NCBI RefSeq assembly: GCF_006965545.2
Contig: NZ_CP041372.2
Span: 1,860,001 to 1,924,000 of the forward strand
DNA from: Paenalkalicoccus suaedae
GTDB lineage: Bacteria; Bacillota; Bacilli; Bacillales; Salisediminibacteriaceae
Direction: 5' to 3'
Length of the DNA stretch: 64,000 bases
Both the position numbers and the translations under genes were made by a program. The notes under the pieces were generated by a model. The model ran no database searches, had not been told where the DNA came from, and was given only the letters and a program-made list of their open reading frames with translations. Position 1 is the first letter of the stretch, and every line of letters begins with the position of its first letter. Positions 18,266-27,254 of the stretch are shown here, in pieces.

Positions 18266-20236
18266 TTACGATTCCTCCTCTGTTATAAGTAAGCTGTCGT
18301 TATCTAGTATATTCGTTTCTTCATCTAGCCCGAACGCGACGTGGCTTTCAATCCACTTACGTCTCGGCTCTACTTTATCTCCCATTAAGGTAGACACATG
18401 TCGTTCTACTCGCGCTACATCTTCTATCGTCACACGTACAAGTGTTCTTGTCTCAGGATTCATTGTTGTTTCCCAAAGCTGAGTGGCATCCATCTCTCCA
18501 AGACCCTTATAGCGCTGAATCGTGTAACCCTTGCCGACCGTCTTCATCGCTTGCTTCATTCCGGCTTCATCCCACGCGTATTCTACCTTTTCCTTTTTAC
18601 CAGAGCCTTTGCTCACTTTGTATAAAGGAGGAAGTGCGATATAGATCTTGCCGGCTTCTATTAACGGCTTCATATAGCGATAAAAGAAGGTAAGAAGTAG
18701 GACTTGAATGTGTGCACCATCTGTATCGGCGTCCGTCATGATGACGATTTTATCGTAGTTGATCGTGCTAATATCAAAATCAGCACCAACGTCTCCACCG
18801 ATCGCGTAAATGATTGTGCGGATTTCTTCGTTTTTCATAATATCAGCAAGCTTTGCCTTCTCCGTGTTAATAACCTTCCCTCGGAGTGGTAGGACAGCTT
18901 GGAACTTTCGGTCACGTCCTTGCTTAGCCGAACCACCTGCAGAGTCACCCTCTACTAAGTAAAGTTCGTTACGGTCCGCATTTTTAGACTGAGCAGGCGT
19001 TAGCTTACCGGATAACATTGCGTCCTTGCGCTTGTTTTTCTTTCCGTTACGAGCATCCTCACGCGCTTTACGAGCCGCTTCCCGAGCCTGCGATGCTTTA
19101 ATCGCCTTTTTAATGATTGTGTTCGAAAACTGTGGGTTTTCCTCTAGGTAAAAATTAAGTTGTTGCGCAATCACTTGATCCGCTGCGGCACGAGCAATTG
19201 GTGTACCTAGCTTACTCTTTGTTTGTCCTTCAAACTGTAAAATCTCTTCAGGCACACGGACAGACAACACGGCAGTAAAGCCTTCTCGAATATCGTTACC
19301 GTCTAAGTTTTTATCTTTTTCTTTTAATAGCATGAGTTTACGAGCATGTTCATTAATCGCACGAGTAATAGCTGTTTTAGCACCTAGCTCATGCGTACCG
19401 CCATCCTTCGTTCGAACGTTGTTGACAAACGATAGCATGTTTTCGGTATAGCCATCGTTGTATTGAAAAGCAAAATCAACTTCAATGCCTTCTTGTTCGC
19501 CACTGAAGGACACAACCTGATGAAATGTTTCTTTCTCTTCGTTTAAATAGTCTACAAAGGCTTCAAGCCCTGTATCAAAATGAAACGTATCGGTTTGGTC
19601 ATGACGCTCGTCTTTTAAAACAATCGTCATTCCTTTTAGTAAAAATGCCGCTTCACGAAGACGCTCTGCAATTGTTTCGTAATGAAAGGTCGTTGTTTGA
19701 AAGATCGTAGGATCAGGCTTAAAGTGAACCGTCGTTCCTGTCTTAGACGTCTTCCCTTTTTTTTCAAGCGTGGTAGCGGGCTTACCGCCATCTTCAAAAC
19801 GCTGTTTATAAATAAATCCATTCCGATGAATAGTGACTTCGAGCCACTCGGAAAGGGCATTTACTACGGATGCTCCTACTCCATGAAGCCCACCGCTCGT
19901 TTTATACCCACCTTGACCGAATTTACCCCCGGCGTGTAAGACCGTTAAAATGACTTCAGGTGTTGGCTTACCAGTCGTGTGCATCCCAGTTGGATAGCCG
20001 CGTCCCTCATCTGCAACGCTGACACTTTTATCTTTATGAAGAGTAACAGAGATTTTATCTCCGAACCCTGCTAATATCTCATCTACTGAGTTATCGACGA
20101 TCTCATAAATAAGGTGATGGAGGCCACGGTGGTCTGTGCTCCCGATATACATACCTGGTCGCTTTCTAACCGCTTCTAATCCTTCTAACACCTGTATGGC
20201 ATCATCGTTATAATCAAATGCTTGTTCCTTAGCCAA
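18266..20236 (-). CDS. parE: DNA topoisomerase IV subunit B
   Basis: The 656-residue protein has the GHKL ATPase domain (EIVDNSVDE, the GGLHGVGASVVNALS lid and GGTHELG), then the TOPRIM domain with EGDSAGGSAKQGRD and DADTDGAHI, and the C-terminal QRYKGLGEMD motif. It supplies the ATPase for decatenation by topoisomerase IV. The start is TTG 20236, with AAAGGGG upstream; no ATG is better placed. The promoter has a LexA-type box just after the -10. parC follows in the same operon. Confidence 0.96.
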   Translation of the reverse strand: MAKEQAFDYNDDAIQVLEGLEAVRKRPGMYIGSTDHRGLHHLIYEIVDNSVDEILAGFGDKISVTLHKDKSVSVADEGRGYPTGMHTTGKPTPEVILTVLHAGGKFGQGGYKTSGGLHGVGASVVNALSEWLEVTIHRNGFIYKQRFEDGGKPATTLEKKGKTSKTGTTVHFKPDPTIFQTTTFHYETIAERLREAAFLLKGMTIVLKDERHDQTDTFHFDTGLEAFVDYLNEEKETFHQVVSFSGEQEGIEVDFAFQYNDGYTENMLSFVNNVRTKDGGTHELGAKTAITRAINEHARKLMLLKEKDKNLDGNDIREGFTAVLSVRVPEEILQFEGQTKSKLGTPIARAAADQVIAQQLNFYLEENPQFSNTIIKKAIKASQAREAARKAREDARNGKKNKRKDAMLSGKLTPAQSKNADRNELYLVEGDSAGGSAKQGRDRKFQAVLPLRGKVINTEKAKLADIMKNEEIRTIIYAIGGDVGADFDISTINYDKIVIMTDADTDGAHIQVLLLTFFYRYMKPLIEAGKIYIALPPLYKVSKGSGKKEKVEYAWDEAGMKQAMKTVGKGYTIQRYKGLGEMDATQLWETTMNPETRTLVRVTIEDVARVERHVSTLMGDKVEPRRKWIESHVAFGLDEETNILDNDSLLITEEES

Positions 20237-20313
20237 TGCGTGTTACCCCTTTCTCACTTGCTTTTTTGCGCTATGTACTAACATACCATAATTCCCCTCT
20301 TAATTCATCAGTG

Positions 20314-20327
20314 GGAAAATATGTTCG
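20314..20327 (-). promoter_or_regulatory. LexA (SOS) box upstream of parE
   Basis: Minus-strand CGAACATATTTTCC matches the Bacillus LexA consensus CGAACRNRYGTTYC at 13 of 14 positions. It begins about eight bases after the -10, where bound LexA would block transcription. To my recollection, parEC of B. subtilis is also listed as a LexA target. Confidence 0.65.
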
Positions 20328-20334
20328 TCTCTCT

Positions 20335-20365
20335 ATTATGTAGGCAACAGGGCGCCCTCTGTCAA
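20335..20365 (-). promoter_or_regulatory. Probable parE-parC promoter with a palindromic spacer
   Basis: TTGACA and CATAAT are separated by 19 bases, slightly long. The spacer holds the perfect 10-base palindrome AGGGCGCCCT at 20349-20358. Confidence 0.5.
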
Positions 20366-20407
20366 TAGAAAAAGACGAGCACGTGTAAGGAATTACACGC
20401 AGTCGCC
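20366..20407 (-). terminator. Rho-independent terminator after yneT
   Basis: On the minus strand a stem of about 14 pairs with a few G-T pairs (core GTGTAA / TTACAC, loop TTCC) is followed by TTTTTCT. It separates yneT from parE transcription. Confidence 0.8.
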
Positions 20408-20420
20408 CTTCTAATTCGTA

Positions 20421-20834
20421 CTATTTGCCAATAAGAATGGCATGCTCTACTTTGATGCATCGATCCATAATAACGGTTTTATCGGCTTTTGTAAGCGTGT
20501 CATATGCACCTTCGTGCGACACGCCAAGCTGTGCCCAAAAGACAGGAACGTTTGTTTCGACAGCCGCTTTTGCGAGATCAGGTAAGTACTCGGATCGTCT
20601 AAATACGTTAATGATATCGACGTTGTCAGGTAGCTCTGAAATCGCATCTAGCGCTTTAATCCCAAACACCTCTTCAATCTCTGGGTTTACAGGTATGACA
20701 TCATAACCAGAATCGAGTAATGCTTCAGCAATCTGGTAAGACGTTCGGTGAGGCTTATCAGAGAGACCAACGATTGCAATCACCTTGGCTTTTTCTAGCA
20801 CATCTTTAATTACTTTACGAGACGGATTTTCCAT
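20421..20834 (-). CDS. yneT: CoA-binding domain protein YneT
   Basis: The 137-residue protein is a single Rossmann-like CoA-binding domain: VIAIVGLSDKPHRTSYQIAEAL near the N-terminus, then VIPVNPEIEEVFGIKAL and a C-terminal VIMDRCIKVEH. The family (YccU/YneT) resembles the CoA-binding part of succinyl-CoA synthetase alpha chains. Its role is unsettled. Its position directly upstream of parE-parC is the same as in B. subtilis, which supports the symbol. A terminator separates it from parE. Confidence 0.88.
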   Translation of the reverse strand: MENPSRKVIKDVLEKAKVIAIVGLSDKPHRTSYQIAEALLDSGYDVIPVNPEIEEVFGIKALDAISELPDNVDIINVFRRSEYLPDLAKAAVETNVPVFWAQLGVSHEGAYDTLTKADKTVIMDRCIKVEHAILIGK

Positions 20835-20854
20835 CGTTTGTCACCCTTTCTTCC

Positions 20855-21277
20855 CTATTTTACTAATAAAACCGGACAGTTGGCACGTTTTGCTACTTTA
20901 TGACTAACGCTTCCTAGCACCATTTGTTGGAACTGATTTAAGCCTCTACTACCAATGACGACTACATCATACTTATCAACATTTGCGTGTCTTACAATGG
21001 TAGGGCCAGGGTCACCAAACACATGCTTAGTTTGGAACGTTATCTCATGTTTTGCCATGTATGCCTCGAGTGGTGCAATTCGCTTTTTGCGATGATCTGG
21101 AATGTCTCTTGAGCGCATGGCTTCATCGATTACATCCGCTTGATTTGGTAAATCATCAACGACATGCAAAAGCGTAATAGAGGATTCATCGGAATGCTTT
21201 GCTAAGAAAACAGCTTTTTCGCAGGCGCGAAGAGAATGAGTAGATCCGTCTCCTGCGAGTAAGATAGAGTGGAACAT
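20855..21277 (-). CDS. Universal stress protein (UspA family)
   Basis: A 140-residue single Usp domain. It begins with SILLAGDGSTHSLRACEKAV and ends with the nucleotide-binding loop GSRGLNQFQQMVLGSVS, the G-x2-G-x9-G-S pattern of ATP-binding Usp proteins, then CPVLLVK. Such proteins are cytoplasmic and help survival during stress. The gene lies 20 bases upstream of yneT and is probably co-transcribed with it. The specific role cannot be read from sequence. Confidence 0.9.
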   Translation of the reverse strand: MFHSILLAGDGSTHSLRACEKAVFLAKHSDESSITLLHVVDDLPNQADVIDEAMRSRDIPDHRKKRIAPLEAYMAKHEITFQTKHVFGDPGPTIVRHANVDKYDVVVIGSRGLNQFQQMVLGSVSHKVAKRANCPVLLVK

Positions 21278-21310
21278 ATGCGTATCCCCCTTTTGACCTG
21301 TCTTCTTTCT

Positions 21311-22870
21311 TTATTCGCCAACGTTCTCTAATAATCCTTGCGATTCTAAATAATTTCTTGCTACAGTAGCAGCATCTTCGTCTTCTTCATCAACTAGGTA
21401 GTTCATATCAATCATTTCATCCTCGGTGATCCGACCACCTAATTGATTTAATATGTCTTCTATTTCGGGATATTCCACAAGTACATCTTCTCTAAACAAA
21501 GGCGCTCCATTAAACGGTGGGAATACGCTCTCGTCATCCTCCATGGCAACTAGTCCATAGCGACGCATATACGAATCTGTTGAATACGCATCAATGACTT
21601 CTACATCTCCTGAAACTAGTGCATTTGCTCGAAGACCCGCATCCATCGTTTGAACGTTAGATAGTTCTAATCCGTATACCTCTTGGATAGCAGGATAGCC
21701 ATCATTACGATCCGCAAACTCAAACGTAAACGCAGCTGATAATTGATCCTGATAGGCAACTAAACCTCCTATTGTCGATACGCCTAGTTCATCAGCAAGC
21801 TCTTCTGTTAATGCAATTGCATACGTATTTTGATAGTCCATTGGTTCTAAAAACACAAGGTTATATTCCTCATAAACACCATCTCTTGCTTGAATATATG
21901 CATCCTCTTCTTCATTACTGGTTGGCGTGACACCTAATAGCTCAGATATCGCGGTACCTGTAAATTCAAAGTACCCGTCTATATCCTCATTCATTAACGC
22001 TTGAAAGACGATATCTGTTGACCCGAGTCCTGGCTCTAATACAACCTCATAGTCGGTGTTTTCTTCAATCAATAGTTTATACATATTAATAATAATCTCT
22101 GGCTCTGCACCTAGTTTACCTGCAATGACGATTTGTTGGCGCCCACCGTTATCAAATACATCTAAAGCACGCAAGGTAGCTGGAGTTGCAACAATTAATA
22201 TAGCCGCTATTACGACAACGAAGATTGGCATAATGGTTGAGCCACTCGACTTTTTTTCTGTAATGCGTAATATACCGTCAAAGAATAAAGCTAAAAGTGC
22301 TGCTGGAATCGCACCTAATAATATATAGTAGTTATTACTTCTTTGAAGACCTGTCATAATTAAATCACCAAGACCACCGGCTCCTACTAACGCAGCAAGT
22401 GTTGCCGTACCTACAACGAGCACCATGCCCGTGCGTATACCTGCCATAATAGTAGGCATAGCAAGTGGAAGCTCTATTTTTAATAAACGTTGCGTCGCAT
22501 TCATTCCCATCCCGCGAGCCGCTTCTAGCAAGGCTCGGTCAATACCATTTATGCCTGTGTATGTATTGCGTAAGATTGGCATAAGCGCATAGGCAGACAG
22601 GGCAACAATAGCAGGTGTTGTCCCTATACCTACAAATGGGATTAAAAATCCGAGTAATGCGAGGCTAGGGATTGTTTGTAACACAGCTGTCGTTCCAATG
22701 ACTGGTTCGGCACCTTTTTTATAATGACTTAAAATAATTCCGAGTGGTACCGCAATAAATACAGCTATGAGTAAAGAGATTAAAGACATCTCCACGTGTT
22801 CCCAAAGTGCGTTGAGTAATAGGTCACTTCTTGTTGTTGCTAAATCAAAAAACGTATTAATGGACTCCAT
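21311..22870 (-). CDS. Fused ABC permease and substrate-binding protein, OpuF/EgtU-like
   Basis: The 519-residue chain fuses an OpuBB/OpuCB-type permease (about 1-215, with AARGMGMNATQRLLKIELP as the ATPase-coupling EAA loop) to an OpuCC-type binding domain (about 235-519, with GSTDIVFQALMNEDIDGYFE and QNTYAIALTEELA). Such fusions import glycine betaine, choline-derived osmolytes or ergothioneine across the cell membrane; which one is unclear. I chose ATG 22870 because of GGGGGC upstream and a 14-base overlap with the ATPase gene. An osmoprotectant role would suit a salt-tolerant host. Confidence 0.85.
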   Translation of the reverse strand: MESINTFFDLATTRSDLLLNALWEHVEMSLISLLIAVFIAVPLGIILSHYKKGAEPVIGTTAVLQTIPSLALLGFLIPFVGIGTTPAIVALSAYALMPILRNTYTGINGIDRALLEAARGMGMNATQRLLKIELPLAMPTIMAGIRTGMVLVVGTATLAALVGAGGLGDLIMTGLQRSNNYYILLGAIPAALLALFFDGILRITEKKSSGSTIMPIFVVVIAAILIVATPATLRALDVFDNGGRQQIVIAGKLGAEPEIIINMYKLLIEENTDYEVVLEPGLGSTDIVFQALMNEDIDGYFEFTGTAISELLGVTPTSNEEEDAYIQARDGVYEEYNLVFLEPMDYQNTYAIALTEELADELGVSTIGGLVAYQDQLSAAFTFEFADRNDGYPAIQEVYGLELSNVQTMDAGLRANALVSGDVEVIDAYSTDSYMRRYGLVAMEDDESVFPPFNGAPLFREDVLVEYPEIEDILNQLGGRITEDEMIDMNYLVDEEDEDAATVARNYLESQGLLENVGE

Positions 22871-23810
22871 GTGAATTGCCCCCTTCTTTTTCGATGAATT
22901 GAGCAATATCTTTGTATGTGATTACTCCAACGCCGTCTGGTAACGCGACCGTTACACTACTAGCCTGTAATTGATTAAGCTCATATAGCGCATCACGCAC
23001 GGTTGCTGATGCTTCAAGCTTTGGAACTTCTCCTGCTAAGGAATTAGTAGGTTTAACTACCTCTTTAAGCTCTACCATCCAGGGATCCTTTCGATTTCCT
23101 AAGAAGCTTTGCACAAATTCATTTGCTGGATGCTTCATCAGATTTTGTGGAGAATCAATCTGTACGATATTACCGTCCTTCATAACAGCAATACGATCAC
23201 CAAGCTGAAGGGCTTCATCCATATCATGTGTGACAAAAACGATCGTCTTTTTAATATTTTTTTGCAAATCTGCAATATCCTTTTGAAGTTGTTCGCGGCT
23301 TAATGGATCTAGTGCACTGAAAGGTTCATCCATTAAAATAATATCTGGATCTCCTGCTAATGCGCGAATAACACCTATGCGTTGCTGTTGTCCTCCTGAG
23401 AGCTCATCTGGCTTTCGATCACGAAATGTCTCTGGCTCTAGTCCGACCATCGCTAGTAGTTCATCTACACGCTTCTCAATATCCGACTTGGACCATTTTT
23501 TAAGCTCTGGTACGATTGCAATATTCTCTTTTATTGTCATGTGGGGGAAAAGAGCGATTTGTTGGAGTACATAACCAATATTCCAACGTAGTTTATTCAA
23601 GTCTGTAGACTTCGTATCTTTCTCATCGATGTGAATCGTTCCTTCTGTGGGATCAATAAGACGATTAATCATCTTCATCGTCGTCGTCTTTCCACATCCA
23701 CTTGGCCCGATTAGAACAAAAAACTCCCCTTTTTCTACAGTAAAGTTAATGTCATTAACGGCTTTAGTACCATCTTCGAATTCTTTTGATACATGTTTAA
23801 ATTCGATCAT
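22857..23810 (-). CDS. ABC transporter ATPase, OpuCA/OpuFA-like
   Basis: The 317-residue ATPase has Walker A IGPSGCGKTT (about 34-43), signature LSGGQQQR, Walker B ILMDEPFSALD and the switch THDMDEA. OpuCA proteins have two C-terminal CBS domains; here only one short CBS-like segment remains (VRDALYELNQLQASSVTVAL near 270-290). The protein is therefore shorter than OpuCA (about 380 residues). CBS domains sense ionic strength or nucleotides, so regulation may differ. It pairs with the overlapping permease-binding fusion. Confidence 0.9.
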   Translation of the reverse strand: MIEFKHVSKEFEDGTKAVNDINFTVEKGEFFVLIGPSGCGKTTTMKMINRLIDPTEGTIHIDEKDTKSTDLNKLRWNIGYVLQQIALFPHMTIKENIAIVPELKKWSKSDIEKRVDELLAMVGLEPETFRDRKPDELSGGQQQRIGVIRALAGDPDIILMDEPFSALDPLSREQLQKDIADLQKNIKKTIVFVTHDMDEALQLGDRIAVMKDGNIVQIDSPQNLMKHPANEFVQSFLGNRKDPWMVELKEVVKPTNSLAGEVPKLEASATVRDALYELNQLQASSVTVALPDGVGVITYKDIAQFIEKEGGNSHGVH

Positions 23811-23838
23811 TCTTATTTCCTCCGTGTTCAGACAGAAG

Positions 23839-23873
23839 AAGGGAGCTTTTGCCTCTCGACATAAAGCTCCCTT
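23839..23873 (-). terminator. Hairpin between the M32 peptidase gene and the opu-type operon
   Basis: Perfect 11-base stem AAGGGAGCTTT / AAAGCTCCCTT with a 13-base loop and a weak T run (TTCTTCT). Probably the carboxypeptidase terminator. Confidence 0.6.
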
Positions 23874-23886
23874 AACGTCTATATTT

Positions 23887-25389
23887 TTACAACGCGTAAA
23901 TTCCTTGGTATTTTTCTGATAAATACGTTATTAAGTGTTTCGCATTCACGCCTTCTCCAGTCGTGTCCTTTAGTAGCTCAACCGGTGATTTCTTTTTACC
24001 ATACTGATGGATATGTTTTGTCATCCATTCTTTGATTGGGGCAAGGTTGCCGTCTCTAAGTAAATCATCAAAGTTTGGAAGATCCTTAAGCATTGCTTGT
24101 TTAAGCTGAGCCGCATAAACAAGGCCTAACGCATAGGATGGGAAGTAGCCAAAGGCACCGAAGGACCAGTGAACATCCTGCAATACTCCTTCTCCGTCAT
24201 GAGATGGGCGGATGCCTAAAAGATCCTCGTACTTCTTATTCCATGCCTCCGGTAGATCAGCAACTTCAATCTCTCCGTTTATAAGTGCCTTCTCAAGCTC
24301 ATAGCGAATAATAATATGTAGCGAGTATGTGAGTTCGTCCGCTTCAATACGGATGAGGGAAGGACCTGCTACGTTAATTGCTTCATAAAAATCCTCTAAA
24401 GAAACGTCATCAAACTGTCCATCTGCATATTCTTTTAATGTCTCGTAGTGACGCTCCCAAAATGCAAAGTTACGACCGACAAAATTCTCATAAAATAAAG
24501 ACTGTGATTCGTGAATCCCCATGGAAGTACCCGAGCAAAGGTTTGTTCCGATTAAGCTTTTATCAATATTTTGCTCGTATAGGGCATGTCCACCTTCGTG
24601 GATCGTGCCAAACACAGCCGTACGGAAATCACTTTCATCATATTTTGTTGTCACACGCACATCGCCTGGGTTAAGTCCCGTTGCAAATGGATGTACCGTT
24701 GTATCTAAGCGACCTGCTTCAAAGTCATACTGCATGCTTGTTAAGATTGCTTTACTAAATGCTTCCTGCTTCTCTTTAGGGAAATGAGTAAAGAGGAAGT
24801 CTGTTTTTGGTTGCTCGCTCTCTGTAATTTGCTTGACTAATGGCACAAGCGCCTCTTTTAATTCGCCAAACACTCGGTCGATCGTGTCGACAGTAAGTCC
24901 TGGCTCGTAATCGTCTAATAGAGCATTATATTTGTGTCCTTCATATCCAACCCAATCCACATACTTGCGGTTGAAGTCCACGATTTTTTCAAGGTACGGA
25001 GAAAACGAGTCGAAGTCAGCGTTTGCTTTCGCAGTTTCCCACGCAGATTCCGCTTGCGAAGTCAAAATAACGTAGTTTTTATATTCCTCTGGAGGAATAT
25101 TTTCAAACTTCTTTAGACTTTTTTCGCTATGTTCCACGCTTTTTTGCGTTACTTCGTCGAGCGTACCCCACGTTGTATCCTCTCGTAGTTCTTGTAAGAG
25201 GTCTTTAAACTCTTGTGACGTAGACAGATTAAAGCTCTCTGATTGAAGTGTTCCAAGAACTTCTCCACGCTGAGCAACACCTTTTTTTGGTGCACCAGTT
25301 CGAAGATCCCATCCGATTAAACCAACCGCTTCTTGGAAGTGGCTTAGCTTCTTTACGTAATCTAAATACTTCTGTTCTGTTGTTTGCAT
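23887..25389 (-). CDS. ypwA: M32 family metallocarboxypeptidase
   Basis: The 500-residue protein has the zinc motif HEGGH (264-268) in TIHEGGHALYEQ, then HESQSLFYEN and IRIEADELTYSLHI, all conserved in thermostable carboxypeptidase 1 (Taq) family members such as B. subtilis YpwA. It removes C-terminal residues from peptides in the cytoplasm and acts as a dimer in known members. The start at 25389 follows AAAAAGGGAG. The gene is transcribed alone, with a hairpin after it. Confidence 0.92.
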   Translation of the reverse strand: MQTTEQKYLDYVKKLSHFQEAVGLIGWDLRTGAPKKGVAQRGEVLGTLQSESFNLSTSQEFKDLLQELREDTTWGTLDEVTQKSVEHSEKSLKKFENIPPEEYKNYVILTSQAESAWETAKANADFDSFSPYLEKIVDFNRKYVDWVGYEGHKYNALLDDYEPGLTVDTIDRVFGELKEALVPLVKQITESEQPKTDFLFTHFPKEKQEAFSKAILTSMQYDFEAGRLDTTVHPFATGLNPGDVRVTTKYDESDFRTAVFGTIHEGGHALYEQNIDKSLIGTNLCSGTSMGIHESQSLFYENFVGRNFAFWERHYETLKEYADGQFDDVSLEDFYEAINVAGPSLIRIEADELTYSLHIIIRYELEKALINGEIEVADLPEAWNKKYEDLLGIRPSHDGEGVLQDVHWSFGAFGYFPSYALGLVYAAQLKQAMLKDLPNFDDLLRDGNLAPIKEWMTKHIHQYGKKKSPVELLKDTTGEGVNAKHLITYLSEKYQGIYAL

Positions 25390-25535
25390 AAATCAAACTC
25401 CCTTTTTAATAAAATATGTACAAATTGACGCAACGCTTGCCTATAAGTATACTTACTTTTGCAAGTAATTTCATCAAAAAGTATTTCGATTATAGAATTA
25501 ATTCATAGTTGTTTGACTTTTTAGGAGGCGTTTAT

Positions 25536-25853
25536 ATGGAACTAACTTTACACATATCAGAAAAAGCTCATGCTTTTTATAGAGAAGAGATGGGGTTAAC
25601 CAAAGGCGAGGAGCTGACGTTTTTTGTTCGAGTCGGGGGCGTAGGTTCTGGCGGATTTTCCGTAGGATTAACTCGTGGCAAACCAGTAAAAGCCTCTACT
25701 GCAATAGAAGTAGAAGGCGTGTCGTACTATGTGATGGAAGATGACTATTGGTATTTACACGGTATGACGATCGATTATGATGAGGATCGAAGCGAAGTAA
25801 CCTTTACCCACGAATCCTTCTCCGACACGTTTAACCCGAATGAAGAGCGTTAA
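25536..25853 (+). CDS. yneR: HesB/IscA-like family protein YneR
   Basis: A 105-residue HesB-like protein (ELTLHISEKAHAFY, TFFVRVGGVGSGGFSVGL, VMEDDYWYLHGMTIDYDED). It lacks the three cysteines of classic IscA scaffolds, like YneR of B. subtilis, so iron-sulfur transfer is doubtful. I chose ATG 25536 because AGGAGG ends six bases upstream; earlier in-frame starts lack a ribosome site. The stop overlaps that of the convergent small gene by four bases. It is separated here from yneT-parE by about 5 kb. Confidence 0.85.
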   Translation: MELTLHISEKAHAFYREEMGLTKGEELTFFVRVGGVGSGGFSVGLTRGKPVKASTAIEVEGVSYYVMEDDYWYLHGMTIDYDEDRSEVTFTHESFSDTFNPNEER

Positions 25854-26032
25854 TGTTTATTTGTCAGTGACCATTTAAGACCCGCTTGCATCATTTCTTT
25901 TACATGTGCGAATTCTTGATAAAGTTTATCAGACTTTTCTTGTTTTCCCTCATGAGAGAGTCTTTCTGCAGCAGCCTTTAATTTTTCAGCTGCCTTCATT
26001 ACTTGGCGTACTTGATCCATTTCTGTCATCAT
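25850..26032 (-). CDS. Small charged helical protein, unknown function
   Basis: A 60-residue soluble protein predicted to be almost entirely helical (QVRQVMKAAEKLKAAAERLS, EKSDKLYQEFAHVKEMM). The start is ATG 26032 or 26029; the only ribosome site (AAAGGGGTG) lies in the 3' arm of the terminator hairpin immediately upstream. The gene overlaps yneR tail-to-tail by four bases. I do not recognise the family; the amphipathic helices suggest a coiled coil or a small partner protein. Confidence 0.6.
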   Translation of the reverse strand: MMTEMDQVRQVMKAAEKLKAAAERLSHEGKQEKSDKLYQEFAHVKEMMQAGLKWSLTNKH

Positions 26033-26036
26033 ACAA

Positions 26037-26082
26037 AAACACCCCTTTTGTCTATGTTTTAGCATATGCAAAAGGGGTGTTT
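26037..26082 (-). terminator. Terminator hairpin after ypsC that contains the next gene's ribosome site
   Basis: Stem AAACACCCCTTTTG / CAAAAGGGGTGTTT with further inner pairs, then TTTTTG on the minus strand. The GGGGTG of the 3' arm is also the likely ribosome site for the small gene starting at 26032. Confidence 0.75.
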
Positions 26083-26088
26083 ATTATA

Positions 26089-27225
26089 CTAGTTTCTTGG
26101 AAGTCGCTTACCGAAATACTGATAGTAATGCGTTTTAATGTTACCATTGTAAAGTTTGCGGTTCTTCGTTGCTTTTCTACCGAATAAATTCTCGAAGGTT
26201 GGATGGCTAGTGATCAAGTAGATGCTCCAATGATCAAGGGACTTAAGGGCTTTCCCTAATTCTTTATACAACACTTCTACCGTATCTCTTTCTTCTAAAC
26301 GCTCCCCGTATGGTGGGTTTGATACAATGACACCCTGCCATTTTGTCGTTCTAAAATCCTGCGCTTTCAGTTGCGTGAAGGAAATTTGATCTGGGAAGCC
26401 AGCTTCCATCGCATTTTTTTGCGCTAATGAAATCATCGTACGATCATTATCTGATCCGTGTATATCCAATGGCTGGTCATACTTTGCAAGATCTTCTGCT
26501 TCTTCTAATACCGATGCATGCAAGGCACGATCAAACCAATGCCATTTTTCAAAATCAAACGAACGATTTGATCCAGGAGCAATATTTTGACCGATCATAG
26601 CCGCTTCAATTGGAATAGTACCTGATCCACAGAACAGGTCATAAAACGGCATATCAGGCTTCCAATTTGTTAATTGGATCATTGCTGCTGCCATCGTTTC
26701 TTTTAGTGGCGCTTTGTTATGAAGCTCGCGGTAGCCACGTTTATGCAACGCATCGCCGCTCGTATCGATCGTGATTGTTGCAACATCTTTAAGTAAGGCA
26801 ACTTCAATCGTTGTTTTTGCACCAGTCTCTTGGAACCAGCTAATGTTGTAAGTCTGCTTTAAGCTCTCTACAATTGCCTTTTTCACGATCGCCTGACAGT
26901 CAGAGATACTAAATAACGTTGATTTTACCGATCTTCCTAATACGGGGAATTCCGCGTCCTCAGAAATAAACTCTGACCATGGAAGAGCCTTCGTTTGCTC
27001 AAATAAATCTTCGAATGTTGTAGCGCGGAATTGACCGACAATAAGCTTGACGCGATCTGCTGTGCGTAACCACATATTTGCTTTGGCGATTCCTCTCATA
27101 TCAGAATCAAATAATACGCGGCCGTTTTCTACTCGTACGTTTTCAAAGCCAAGGTCCTTAACCTCTTTCCCGACAATTGCTTCGAGGCCCATTGTCGCAG
27201 TGGCCATTAATGTATACGTAGTCAT
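26089..27225 (-). CDS. ypsC: THUMP-domain N6-adenine/guanine-type rRNA methyltransferase YpsC
   Basis: The 378-residue protein has an N-terminal THUMP-like RNA-binding region (about 45-155), then a Rossmann methyltransferase domain. The SAM motif is FYDLFCGSGTIPIEAA near 190, and the catalytic NPPY motif is IVSNPPYGERL near 300. It resembles the N-terminal half of RlmL and B. subtilis YpsC, predicted 23S rRNA methyltransferases. I chose ATG 27225 because AGAGGTG lies six bases upstream; the GTG at 27234 is part of that site. Its place beside rnpB is conserved. Confidence 0.9.
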   Translation of the reverse strand: MTTYTLMATATMGLEAIVGKEVKDLGFENVRVENGRVLFDSDMRGIAKANMWLRTADRVKLIVGQFRATTFEDLFEQTKALPWSEFISEDAEFPVLGRSVKSTLFSISDCQAIVKKAIVESLKQTYNISWFQETGAKTTIEVALLKDVATITIDTSGDALHKRGYRELHNKAPLKETMAAAMIQLTNWKPDMPFYDLFCGSGTIPIEAAMIGQNIAPGSNRSFDFEKWHWFDRALHASVLEEAEDLAKYDQPLDIHGSDNDRTMISLAQKNAMEAGFPDQISFTQLKAQDFRTTKWQGVIVSNPPYGERLEERDTVEVLYKELGKALKSLDHWSIYLITSHPTFENLFGRKATKNRKLYNGNIKTHYYQYFGKRLPRN

Positions 27226-27254
27226 CGTCTTCACCTCTTTTTAATTATCTAATG

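Noticed and set aside
18398-18693. Plus-strand frames antisense to parE
   Set aside because: They are shadows of the conserved parE coding sequence, with no ribosome site or recognisable protein.
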